A stretch of DNA of 64,000 bases from Streptomyces marinisediminis (GTDB lineage: Bacteria > Actinomycetota > Actinomycetes > Streptomycetales > Streptomycetaceae). Positions 22,233-29,880 of this stretch are shown piece after piece. How positions within the stretch are numbered: position 1 is the first letter of the stretch; the number at the start of each line of letters is the position of its first letter. The stretch covers positions 1 to 64,000 of the forward strand of contig NZ_JAPKFL010000018.1 in assembly GCF_026262575.1 (NCBI RefSeq), written 5' to 3'. The position numbers and the translations under genes were made by a program. The notes under the pieces are model-generated. The model worked only from the letters and a program-made list of their open reading frames with translations. It had not been told where the DNA came from and made no database searches.

Positions 22233-23699
22233 TCAGCTCCCCGTGTGCCGGAAGAGCAGGGTGGCGGTGCGCAGGAGGATGCGGACGTCCTGCCACAGCG
22301 TCCAGCTCGCGATGTAGTGGTTGTCGAAGCGGGCGCGGTCCTCGATGGAGGTGTCGCCGCGCAGTCCGTGCACCTGGGCGAGCCCGGTGATCCCCGCGGG
22401 CATCCGGTGCCGGGCGGCGTAGCCGGGGTGGGCCTCGCTGAACCTGGCCACGAAGTAGGGCCGTTCGGGGCGCGGGCCGACCAGGCTCATGTCCCCGCGC
22501 AGCACGTTCCACAGTTGCGGGAGCTCGTCCAGGGAGGTGCGGCGCAGCAGGCGTCCCGCGCGGCTCATGCGCCGGTCGTCGGCGACGCTCCACAAGGTGG
22601 CCGACTCGTAGGCGTCGGCCGGGCGCAGCGTGCGGAACTTCAGCAGGGTGAAGGGGCGGCCGTCCTGGCCGACGCGCTCCTGGCGGAAGATCACCCCGGG
22701 TCCGTCGGCCAGGCGTACGGCGGCGGCGCAGGCCAGCAGCACGGGGGCGGCCAGCAGGAGCGCCGCGGCGGCGAGGACGACGTCGAGGAGCCGCTTGGCC
22801 AGGGCCCCCGGCAGGCCGCTGGGCGGCGGGTCCAGGCGGCGGCAGCCGTGGCCCCACAGGTGGGTGTCGGGCGGGGCGGCGCCGGGCGTGTCGTCCGCGA
22901 TCCACAGGGTGCAGCCCTCGGCCGTCAGGAGGCCGGCGAGGGCGGACAGCCGCGGGTCGCTCTGCGGGGCGGCCGCGAACACCGCGTCCCGGACGGCGTG
23001 CCGCGCGACGGCCCGCTCGACGTCCTCCGCCGTGGCCAGGACCGGCAGCGCGGACGCCGCGCCGTCACCCTCGCCCGCGTCGCCGACGACGGCGACGGGG
23101 CGCAGGCCGTACTCGGGGTGCTCGCGCAGGGCCGCGGCGAGCCGCCGCCCGGCCGGGCCGGTGCCCACCAGGAGCGTGGCGTGCGGTGTGCGCCGGGCCC
23201 GGCGGCGGCGGGCGGCGAGCACGAGACCGCGGGCGGCGGTGGCCAGCAGGAGGTGGGTGGCGACGACGGCGAGCAGCTCGCCCAGGGCCAGCGGCCGACC
23301 GGGGCTGAGCCCGGCCCACGCGGCGGCGGCCAGCCCCCAGGCGGCGCCGAGGCGGGCCAGCAGGGCGGGCAGCGCGTCGGCCGCGGCGGCCCGCGGGCCG
23401 GGGCGGTACAGGCCCGCGCGGGCGTTGAGCGTGAGGGCGAGGGGCAGCGCGAGGGCCGGCACGGCCGGCGGGGTGGCGGCGGTGCCGGCCAGGGCGAGGA
23501 CGGCGGCGGCCGCGACGCCGGTGAGGCAGTCGGCCACCCGCAGGGCGCGGCCGGTCCGCGAGCGCGCGCGGGTGCCGGGCCGCCCCGCTCGGGCGGGCGG
23601 CCGCCCGCCCGAGCGGGGCGGCGGGAAGGTGGCCGGGGCGGCGTGGCCGGCCGCCAGCAGGGGGCCGGGGCCGGCGGTGTCCGCGCTCTCGGTGGTCAT
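22233..23699 (-). CDS. Polyprenyl glycosylphosphotransferase (WcaJ/WbaP type)
   Basis: A 488-residue membrane enzyme. N-terminal helices (about 55-170) and a Rossmann-like CoA-binding-type domain (LLVGTGPAGRRLAAALREHP, 180-280) precede the catalytic domain. Signatures are AKRLLDVVLAAAALLLAAPV, FRQERVGQDGRPFTLLKFRT, SLDELPQLWNVLRGDMSLVG, PRPERPYF and RHRMPAGITGLAQVHGLRGD. It transfers sugar-1-phosphate to undecaprenyl phosphate, the first committed step of this pathway. Overlaps the first gene of the operon by ATGA. Confidence 0.93.
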   Translation of the reverse strand: MTTESADTAGPGPLLAAGHAAPATFPPPRSGGRPPARAGRPGTRARSRTGRALRVADCLTGVAAAAVLALAGTAATPPAVPALALPLALTLNARAGLYRPGPRAAAADALPALLARLGAAWGLAAAAWAGLSPGRPLALGELLAVVATHLLLATAARGLVLAARRRRARRTPHATLLVGTGPAGRRLAAALREHPEYGLRPVAVVGDAGEGDGAASALPVLATAEDVERAVARHAVRDAVFAAAPQSDPRLSALAGLLTAEGCTLWIADDTPGAAPPDTHLWGHGCRRLDPPPSGLPGALAKRLLDVVLAAAALLLAAPVLLACAAAVRLADGPGVIFRQERVGQDGRPFTLLKFRTLRPADAYESATLWSVADDRRMSRAGRLLRRTSLDELPQLWNVLRGDMSLVGPRPERPYFVARFSEAHPGYAARHRMPAGITGLAQVHGLRGDTSIEDRARFDNHYIASWTLWQDVRILLRTATLLFRHTGS

Positions 23700-24904
23700 C
23701 GCTGGATGCGCTCCCTGTGCTTCGGATACGGGCGCCCCGCCAGCTCCCGGTACAGCTCCGAGACGGCGGCGGCGGTCTGCCGCGCGTCATGGGCGGCGCG
23801 GACGTGGTCCTGGGCGCGGCGGGCGGTGCGGGCCCGCAGGGCGGGGTCGTCGAGCAGCCGCAGCAGCGCCCGGGCGAGGGCCGCCGGGTCCTCGGGCGGC
23901 ACGAGGCACACGCGGCGCAGGTCGGCGGGCAGGCTCTCGCGGGCCCCGGTGACGTCGGTGAGCACCACGGGGCGGCCGCAGGCCATGGCCTCCAGCGGGG
24001 CGAGGGCCATCCCCTCCCAGCGGGAGGGGAGGACGACGAGGTCGGCGGCCCGGTACCAGGGCACGGGGTCGGCCGCGGCCCCGGCCAGGCGGACGCCGAC
24101 GGGTGCGGCGTCCAGCAGGGCGGCGCGGTCGGGCCCGTCGCCGACCAGGACGAGGCGGGCGTCGGGGTGGGCGGCGCGCACCGCGGGCCAGGCGCGCAGC
24201 AGCACGTCCTGCCCCTTCTGGCGGCACAGCCGGGCGACGCAGACCAGCAGCGGCGCGGCGTCCGGCAGTCCGTCCAGCGCGGGCGGGCCGACGCGGGACG
24301 CCGGGTCGGCGGGGTGGCGCGGCGGGCCGGCGGGACCGGGCGGGGGGCCGGCGGGGCGGAAGCGGTCGAGGTCGACGCCGTTGGGGACGACGGCCCAGCG
24401 CGCGTCGATCCCGGCGGACGCGCCGCGTCGCCGTTCGTCCTCGCTGACGCACAGCACCCGGTCGGCCCAGCGGGCGGCGGCGCGCTCCCAGCGCAGGGCC
24501 AGGGCCCGGGCCGGGCCGGAGACGGCGTCGAAGGACCAGGCGTGCGGCGTGAAGAGCGTGGGCACGCCGCCGCGCAGCGCGAGGCGGGCGGCGAGCCCGG
24601 CCTTGGCGCTGTGCGCGTGGACGACGTCGGGGGCCAGTCTGCGCACGAGGCGGGCCAGGCGCAGAACCTCGGCGGGCAGCGCGGCCCCCGGGGCGCGGCC
24701 GGCGGGCCAGGGGTGGACGGCGGCTCCGGCGGCCGCGGCCCGGTCGGCGAGCGGGCCGCCGGGCGGGCAGGCGAGGTGGACGCGCGTGCCCTGCCCGGCC
24801 TGGGCACGGGCCAGGTCGGCGACGACCGACGCCACGCCGCCGTCCACGGGCTGGGCGACGTGGAGCACGGTGAGCGGGCGTGTCGGGTGGCGGTCGTGCG
24901 GCAC
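23696..24904 (-). CDS. Glycosyltransferase family 4, first gene of EPS operon
   Basis: A 402-residue GT-B enzyme. VLHVAQPVDGGVASVVADLA forms the acceptor-side loop. DVVHAHSAKAGLAARLALRG, TPHAWSFDAV, LCVSEDERRRG and VVPNGVDLDRFRP follow. The donor site reads VCVARLCRQKGQDVLLRAWP, LVLVGDGPDRAALLDAAPVG, VLPSRWEGMALAPLEAMACG with the EX7E glutamates. It opens the operon; a 410-bp gap with no other leftward gene precedes it and should hold the promoter. Start ATG 24904; the next gene overlaps it by 4 bp. Confidence 0.9.
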   Translation of the reverse strand: MPHDRHPTRPLTVLHVAQPVDGGVASVVADLARAQAGQGTRVHLACPPGGPLADRAAAAGAAVHPWPAGRAPGAALPAEVLRLARLVRRLAPDVVHAHSAKAGLAARLALRGGVPTLFTPHAWSFDAVSGPARALALRWERAAARWADRVLCVSEDERRRGASAGIDARWAVVPNGVDLDRFRPAGPPPGPAGPPRHPADPASRVGPPALDGLPDAAPLLVCVARLCRQKGQDVLLRAWPAVRAAHPDARLVLVGDGPDRAALLDAAPVGVRLAGAAADPVPWYRAADLVVLPSRWEGMALAPLEAMACGRPVVLTDVTGARESLPADLRRVCLVPPEDPAALARALLRLLDDPALRARTARRAQDHVRAAHDARQTAAAVSELYRELAGRPYPKHRERIQR

Positions 24905-25075
24905 GCGTGGTCCTCCCCGGGCGGGTGCGGCGGGTGCGGCGGGTCAGCGGGTGCGGGCGGGCGGCGGTGTCCGCCGGTGGCGGGCGGACGGCGGACGGCT
25001 CCGGGCTCGGGCGGCAGCGCCGGAGGCCGTCGCGGTGCGTGCTCGGCGAAGCGCGCGGGGCGTCGACTGCACCCT

Positions 25076-25089
25076 GACAGAATCCTGTC
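25076..25089. promoter_or_regulatory. Short inverted repeat upstream of EPS operon
   Basis: GACAG-AATC-CTGTC, 5-bp perfect arms, lies 170 bp before the first EPS gene and 225 bp before the second short chaplin. A further GGACAG occurs at 25139. It is a candidate operator in the otherwise gene-free 24905-25314 divergent region. Short enough to be chance. Confidence 0.3.
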
Positions 25090-25245
25090 CGATGAACGCC
25101 GTGACGCGCTGATATTCACTCAATACACCCGGTTTGCCGGACAGTGGGGTCTTTGCCCACCGGTGGCGCCCTGGGGGTGCTCGCCGGGGCGCTGCGGCCG
25201 GACGCCGCCGGGCGGCGCACGGAACGTCACCAACGGGTGATCGGG

Positions 25246-25273
25246 CGTATCCCCCTCCGCGGCGAGTCGTTGA
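25246..25273 (+). promoter_or_regulatory. Predicted sigma-BldN promoter of second short chaplin
   Basis: CGTATC (25246-25251), exactly 16 bp, CGTTGA (25268-25273). The -10 matches the BldN consensus fully and the -35 differs at one position. The predicted leader is about 35 nt. Same spacing and boxes as the promoter at 4599-4626. Confidence 0.7.
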
Positions 25274-25314
25274 GCGGTGTGCCCATGGAGCACAATCCCC
25301 AGAAGGAGATCGCT

Positions 25315-25554
25315 ATGAAGCGCATCGTCAAGGCCACCACACTGGCCGCCGCCGCCGGCGCCCTGGTCGTCGGCGGCGCGGGTGCCGCGCTGGCCGACGC
25401 CGACGCGGACGGCGCGGCCGTCAACAGCCCCGGCGTGGCGAGCGGCAACGTCGTCCAGGTCCCGGTGCACGTGCCGATCAACCTGTGCGGCAACAGCATC
25501 AACATCGTCGGGCTGCTCAACCCGACCTTCGGCAACGTCTGCATCAACGACTGA
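25315..25554 (+). CDS. Short chaplin, second copy
   Basis: A 79-residue secreted protein: Sec signal (MKRIVKATTLAAAAGALVVG..., cleavage near ALADADADG), then one chaplin domain (GVASGNVVQVPV, VPINLCGNSINIVGLL, PTFGNVCIND) with both cysteines. ATG 25315 is chosen because AGAAGGAGAT precedes it. In-frame starts further upstream would spoil the signal peptide. Very close to the short chaplin at 4317-4550 over the mature part. Which Chp letter applies cannot be decided here. Confidence 0.95.
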   Translation: MKRIVKATTLAAAAGALVVGGAGAALADADADGAAVNSPGVASGNVVQVPVHVPINLCGNSINIVGLLNPTFGNVCIND

Positions 25555-25570
25555 CGCGGATGTGCCGCAC

Positions 25571-25603
25571 GGCCCGCGGGCGCCCCACCGGCGCCCGCGG
25601 GCC
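25571..25603 (+). terminator. Terminator of second short chaplin
   Basis: Perfect 14-bp stem GGCCCGCGGGCGCC with loop CCACC, 16 bp past the stop codon. Confidence 0.8.
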
Positions 25604-25702
25604 GCTGACGCGCGCGCACGCCCCGCGCCGTTCCGTGTGCCGCGCGTCGGTGCCCGCGCGTCGGTGGCCGTGCGCCCGTGCCCGCGCGCCCGTGCCCGCG
25701 CG

Positions 25703-26707
25703 TCAGCGCTTGGCGCGGCTGGGCTGGACGCGCTTGGGCTCGCCCGGCATCTTCGGGTAGTCCGGCGGGTAGGGCAGGTCGCCCATGCCGTGCTCGCGCA
25801 TGTCCCGTTCGGCCATCTCCAGCAGCGGCCCGAGCGGGAAGGCGTGCTCGTCCATGTCGGCGTGCACGTCACCCTCGCGGGCGAACCGGGCGGGCATGGT
25901 GGCCAGGTCGAAGTCCTCCGGGCGGGCGTCGTCGAGCTCCTCCCACCGCAGCGGCGCGGAGACCTGGGCGCGCGGGTGGGGCCGTACCGAGTAGGCGGCG
26001 GCGATGGTGCGGTCACGAGCGGTCTGGTTGTAGTCGACGAAGATGCGCGCGCCGCGCTCCTCCTTCCACCAGGCGCTGGTGATCCGCTCGGGCGCCCGCC
26101 GTTCCAGCTCGCGCGCGACGGCGATGGCCGCCGCGCGGACCTGCACGAAGGTCCAGCGCGGTGCGAGCGGCACGAAGACGTGCAGGCCCCGGCCGCCGGA
26201 GGTCTTGGGCCAGCCCCGCAGCCCGAGCTCGTCCAGCAGCTCCTGGAGGCGGCGGGCGGCCCAGCGGGCGTCCGCGTAGTCGGTGCCCGGCTGCGGATCG
26301 AGGTCGATGCGCAGCTCGTCGGGGTGGTCGGCGGCGCCGCGCCGCACCGGCCAGGGGTGGAAGGTGAGCGTGCCCAGGTTCGCGGCCCACACCACGGCCG
26401 CCACCTCGGTCGGGCAGATCTCGTCGGCGTGGCGCCCGCTGGGGAAGGTGATGCGTTCCGTGGGAATCCACCCGGGCAGGTTCTTCGGCGCGCGCTTTTG
26501 GAAGAAGGACTCCCCGGTGACGCCGTCCGGGTGACGTTGCAGGGTGGTCGGACGGTCGCGCAGCGCGCGCAGGATGCCGTCCCCGACCGCCGCGTAGTAG
26601 TCGGCGACGTCGCGCTTGGTGAAGCCGCGCTCGGGGAAGTACACCTTGTCGGGGTTCGACAGCCGTACCGTGCGGCCGCCGATCTCCCGTTCCACCGCCT
26701 GGCCCAT
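25703..26707 (-). CDS. ligD: LigD-type NHEJ polymerase/primase domain protein
   Basis: A 334-residue stand-alone PolDom. VRLSNPDKVYFPERGFTKRD is the 5'-phosphate-binding N-terminus. DELRIDLDPQPGTDYADAR carries two catalytic Asp of the archaeo-eukaryotic primase fold. KTSGGRGLHVFVPL and IFVDYNQTARDRTIAAAYSV (third Asp) complete the active site. It fills gaps with a preference for ribonucleotides during end joining with Ku and ligase. No Ku gene is in the window. It is divergent from an ATP-dependent ligase gene 77 bp away, so the two activities fused in some LigD proteins are split here. Confidence 0.92.
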   Translation of the reverse strand: MGQAVEREIGGRTVRLSNPDKVYFPERGFTKRDVADYYAAVGDGILRALRDRPTTLQRHPDGVTGESFFQKRAPKNLPGWIPTERITFPSGRHADEICPTEVAAVVWAANLGTLTFHPWPVRRGAADHPDELRIDLDPQPGTDYADARWAARRLQELLDELGLRGWPKTSGGRGLHVFVPLAPRWTFVQVRAAAIAVARELERRAPERITSAWWKEERGARIFVDYNQTARDRTIAAAYSVRPHPRAQVSAPLRWEELDDARPEDFDLATMPARFAREGDVHADMDEHAFPLGPLLEMAERDMREHGMGDLPYPPDYPKMPGEPKRVQPSRAKR

Positions 26708-26784
26708 GGCGCCACGCTAACCGCCCTCGCCCGGCCGCGCCCGTCCAGCGGGCGGACACCGCCGGGCGGACGCACAATCGCCGC

Positions 26785-27846
26785 ATGGACCTGCCGGTGA
26801 TGCCCCCCGTGAAACCGATGCTGGCCAAGCCGGCGGCGAAGATCCCGCCGGGCATGCACTACGAGGCCAAGTGGGACGGCTACCGGGCGATCGTGTTCCG
26901 GGACGGCGACGAGGTGGAGATCGGCAGCCGCTCGGCCAATCCGCTCACCCGGTACTTCCCCGAACTGGTCGAGGCGCTGCGCGCCAACCTGCCGCGGCGC
27001 TGCGTGCTGGACGGCGAGATCGTGGTGGCCCGCGAGGGGCGGCTGGACTTCGACGCCCTCCAGCAGCGCGTCCACCCCGCCGACTCGCGGGTGCGGCTGC
27101 TCGCCCGCACCACCCCGGCCAGCTTCGTCGCCTTCGACGTGCTGGCCCTGGACGACACCGCGCTGCTCGACGTGCCGTTCGCCGACCGGCGCGAGGTGCT
27201 GGCCACCGCGCTGCGCGAGGCCGGGCCGCCGGTGCACCTGGCTCCGGCCACGACGGACGTCGAGGTCGCCCGGCAGTGGTTCGAGCGGTTCGAGGGGGCG
27301 GGTCTGGACGGCGTCGTGGCCAAGCGGCTCACGCTGCCCTACCGGCCCGACCAGCGCGTGATGGTCAAGGTCAAGCACGAGCGCACCGCCGACTGCGTGG
27401 TGGCGGGCGTGCGCCACCACAAGAGCGGTCCGGTGGTCGGCTCGCTGCTGCTCGGCCTGTACGACGCCACCGGCAGGCTGCAGCACGTGGGCGTGTGCGG
27501 CGCGTTCTCGATGGCGCGGCGGCGCGAGCTCATGGCCGAGCTGGAGCCGCTGCGGATGGCGGACGCGGCCGGGCACCCGTGGGCCGCCTGGCGCGACGAG
27601 CAGGCGCAGGCCTCCAGCCGGCTGCCGGGCGGTCCGAGCCGCTGGAGCGGGCGCAAGGACCTGTCCTGGCTGCCGCTGCGCCCGGAGCGGGTGTGCGAGG
27701 TCGCCTACGACCACATGCAGGGCGACCGGTTCCGGCACACGGCCCAGTTCCGCCGCTGGCGCCCGGACCGGGCCCCGAAGGAGTGCACGTACGCCCAGTT
27801 GGAGGAGGTCGCCACCTACGACCTCTCCGACGCGCTGGGCGGCTGA
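26785..27846 (+). CDS. ATP-dependent DNA ligase (LigC/LigD-ligase type)
   Basis: A 353-residue ligase. Motif I is YEAKWDGYR (adenylated Lys about residue 33). The other conserved blocks include GSRSANPLTRYFPELV, VLDGEIVV, FVAFDVLAL, GLDGVVAKRL and VMVKVKHERTADCVVAG. An OB-fold follows to the C-terminus (RPERVCEVAYDHMQGDRFRH). It seals breaks using ATP in non-homologous end joining. Small LigC-like enzymes of this length act with PolDom proteins like its divergent neighbour. ATG 26785; no upstream alternative in frame. Confidence 0.92.
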   Translation: MDLPVMPPVKPMLAKPAAKIPPGMHYEAKWDGYRAIVFRDGDEVEIGSRSANPLTRYFPELVEALRANLPRRCVLDGEIVVAREGRLDFDALQQRVHPADSRVRLLARTTPASFVAFDVLALDDTALLDVPFADRREVLATALREAGPPVHLAPATTDVEVARQWFERFEGAGLDGVVAKRLTLPYRPDQRVMVKVKHERTADCVVAGVRHHKSGPVVGSLLLGLYDATGRLQHVGVCGAFSMARRRELMAELEPLRMADAAGHPWAAWRDEQAQASSRLPGGPSRWSGRKDLSWLPLRPERVCEVAYDHMQGDRFRHTAQFRRWRPDRAPKECTYAQLEEVATYDLSDALGG

Positions 27847-27936
27847 CGGCCGCGCCCCCGGCCGCCCGGTGCCCCATGCCGCGCGGTGCGGCCGGAGGCG
27901 GGCGCGCCGGAGGCGGCGGCGTCCGCCCCCGCGCCG

Positions 27937-29871
27937 TCAGGTGTGGCAGTGGCCGCCGGGGGACAGGTCGGACTCGGCGGGGAGGTCCAGGGTGGGGTTG
28001 CGGTCGAAGAAGCCCGTCGGGCGCAGGGTGAAGCCGGTGGCGTCGACGGGCATGACCGGCCAGTCCTCCAGCCGTGGCAGGTGTGTGGGGCCGAAGGTGT
28101 GCCAGAGGGTCAGCTCGGTGTTCTCCAGCGGCTCGTCGGCGGCGGCCCACGCGGTGACGCCCGCGCCCCCGGGGTGCTGGTTGGGGTAGTCGCCGTCCGG
28201 GTAGCGCCGGTCGGCGCGGTGCCTCGTCACCCACAGGTGGCGGGTGCCGTAGCCGACGCGCCGGGCCACGGAGGACTCGGGGTCGGCGAGCAGCACGGGG
28301 TTGGCCTGCGGCACCAGGGTGTAGGCGACGGGGCGGCCGGTGCGGTTGCGGGACCCGGGGTTGGTCAGGCGCCAGGTGCGGGCGACGGCCGGATCGGCGA
28401 GGCGGCCGCCGTCCGCACCGCGCCGCAGGGGCGTGGCCCGGGTGGTGAAGGCGTTGCCGTTCGGGTTGTCCGGGCCCATCGGCAGCCGGACCGCCTCGAC
28501 CTCCTCGACCGTGTTGGCCGGGCCGTCCACGGCCGGGTCCAGGCGGGCGCAGAACAGGTGCTGGTGGAAGGGGGCCTGGAGCCCGGGGGCGACCTCGGTG
28601 GCGTGCGGCGTGTGCGCGCCCGGCTCGGTGGCCGAGGTCTGCACGATGCCGGTGGACTTCGCCTCGAAGGCGATCGTGCCGTCCTGGTGGAGATACCAGT
28701 AGAAGCCGTAGTCGTAGTTGCCCAGGGTGGTGACGAAGGAGATCACCAGGCGGCGGGAGCGGCGGCTGACGACGGCGGTCTCCCCGCTGGCGTCGAAGAT
28801 GTTGGTGTGCTTCCACAGCAGCCCGGTGTCCTCCTCGTGCACGCAGATGGCGTGCCGCAGCGTCTCGGGGTGGCCGAGGTCGTCGTGGAGCACGGCGTCG
28901 AGGTAGCGGATCTCGCCCAGGCAGTCGCAGCCCAGGCGCAGCGAGTTGGCGTTGCGGCCGAGCAGGTACTCGCCGGCGTCCAGGTAGCACACCCAGTCGC
29001 GGGCGGGGTCGGGCTCGGCGTAGGGGACGGCCATCTCGGCGAGCGAGGCGCGGTGCAGGACGGGGCGCAGCCGGTCGCCGTCGCGCACGGCGAGCTGGTG
29101 CAGCACCAGGCCCTCGCGCGCGTTGAAGTCCAGCCGCAGGTCCCAGTTCTGCCAGGTCAGGTGGTGACCGTCGAGGTGGAAGGACGGCCCGTCGGGCTGG
29201 GTGATCTCCAGCCGCCGCAGGTCGGTGCGCGGGGGCGGGGTGTGCGCGGGGTCGTAGTTGCCGCACTCGGCGGGGACGGGGACGGCCCCGGTGTCCAGCA
29301 CGCGCAGCACGCGCCGCTCGGTGAGGTCGACGTCGGCGACCAGGCCGGCGACGGGGTGGGCGAAGGGGTTGTCGGTCTCGTCGCAGCGCAGGAACGTCAG
29401 CGAGCGCAGCATGCGCCGCCCGCTCTCCTGCTCGCGGGCGAAGTTCCCGGCGGCCAGCGGCGCGGCGACCGCCCGGGCGATCGCGTCGTCGTCGAGGCCG
29501 CGCCCGGCCATGGCCGCGCGCCAGTCCGGGTCGGCCTTGACGATCGCGTCGCACAGTTCGTACTCCTCGAAGAGGATGGGCGGCTGCCCGTCGGTGGCCG
29601 CGTCCAGCTCGCGCCAGGCGACCAGGGCGCGGGCGGTGACGTCGACGACGGCCTCGGCGGAGCGTCCCGTGGCGCGGTCCAGGAGGGTGACGCGCACGTG
29701 GCGGGTGACCGGGTCGCCGGGGCGGTGGCTGGCCGCGGCGTGCCGCTCGGGCTCGTCCAGGAGCACCAGGGGGAAGCGGGTGGCCTCGGTGACCTTGCCC
29801 GCGTCGGTCAGGACGGCCCGGGCGGTGGCGATCTCGTCGGCGGTCAGCGGGTCGAGTGGGTGGTCGGCCAT
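27937..29871 (-). CDS. Copper-containing primary amine oxidase
   Basis: A 644-residue enzyme. N-terminal N2/N3-like domains (1-210), then the large catalytic beta-sandwich. The cofactor motif TLGNYDYGFYWY supplies the Tyr that becomes topaquinone. HQHLFCARLD gives the first two copper His and GYGTRHLWVTRH probably the third. YLDAGEYLLGRNANSLRLGC includes the likely catalytic Asp. It deaminates primary amines to aldehydes, H2O2 and ammonia. No signal peptide. The permease gene 9 bp upstream in the same operon probably imports the amine or a related amino acid. Confidence 0.93.
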   Translation of the reverse strand: MADHPLDPLTADEIATARAVLTDAGKVTEATRFPLVLLDEPERHAAASHRPGDPVTRHVRVTLLDRATGRSAEAVVDVTARALVAWRELDAATDGQPPILFEEYELCDAIVKADPDWRAAMAGRGLDDDAIARAVAAPLAAGNFAREQESGRRMLRSLTFLRCDETDNPFAHPVAGLVADVDLTERRVLRVLDTGAVPVPAECGNYDPAHTPPPRTDLRRLEITQPDGPSFHLDGHHLTWQNWDLRLDFNAREGLVLHQLAVRDGDRLRPVLHRASLAEMAVPYAEPDPARDWVCYLDAGEYLLGRNANSLRLGCDCLGEIRYLDAVLHDDLGHPETLRHAICVHEEDTGLLWKHTNIFDASGETAVVSRRSRRLVISFVTTLGNYDYGFYWYLHQDGTIAFEAKSTGIVQTSATEPGAHTPHATEVAPGLQAPFHQHLFCARLDPAVDGPANTVEEVEAVRLPMGPDNPNGNAFTTRATPLRRGADGGRLADPAVARTWRLTNPGSRNRTGRPVAYTLVPQANPVLLADPESSVARRVGYGTRHLWVTRHRADRRYPDGDYPNQHPGGAGVTAWAAADEPLENTELTLWHTFGPTHLPRLEDWPVMPVDATGFTLRPTGFFDRNPTLDLPAESDLSPGGHCHT

Positions 29872-29880
29872 GGCGGGCTC

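Noticed and set aside
25120-27738. 872-residue minus-strand frame spanning chaplin, LigD and ligase
   Set aside because: Composite shadow; the real genes are in other frames with full motif sets.
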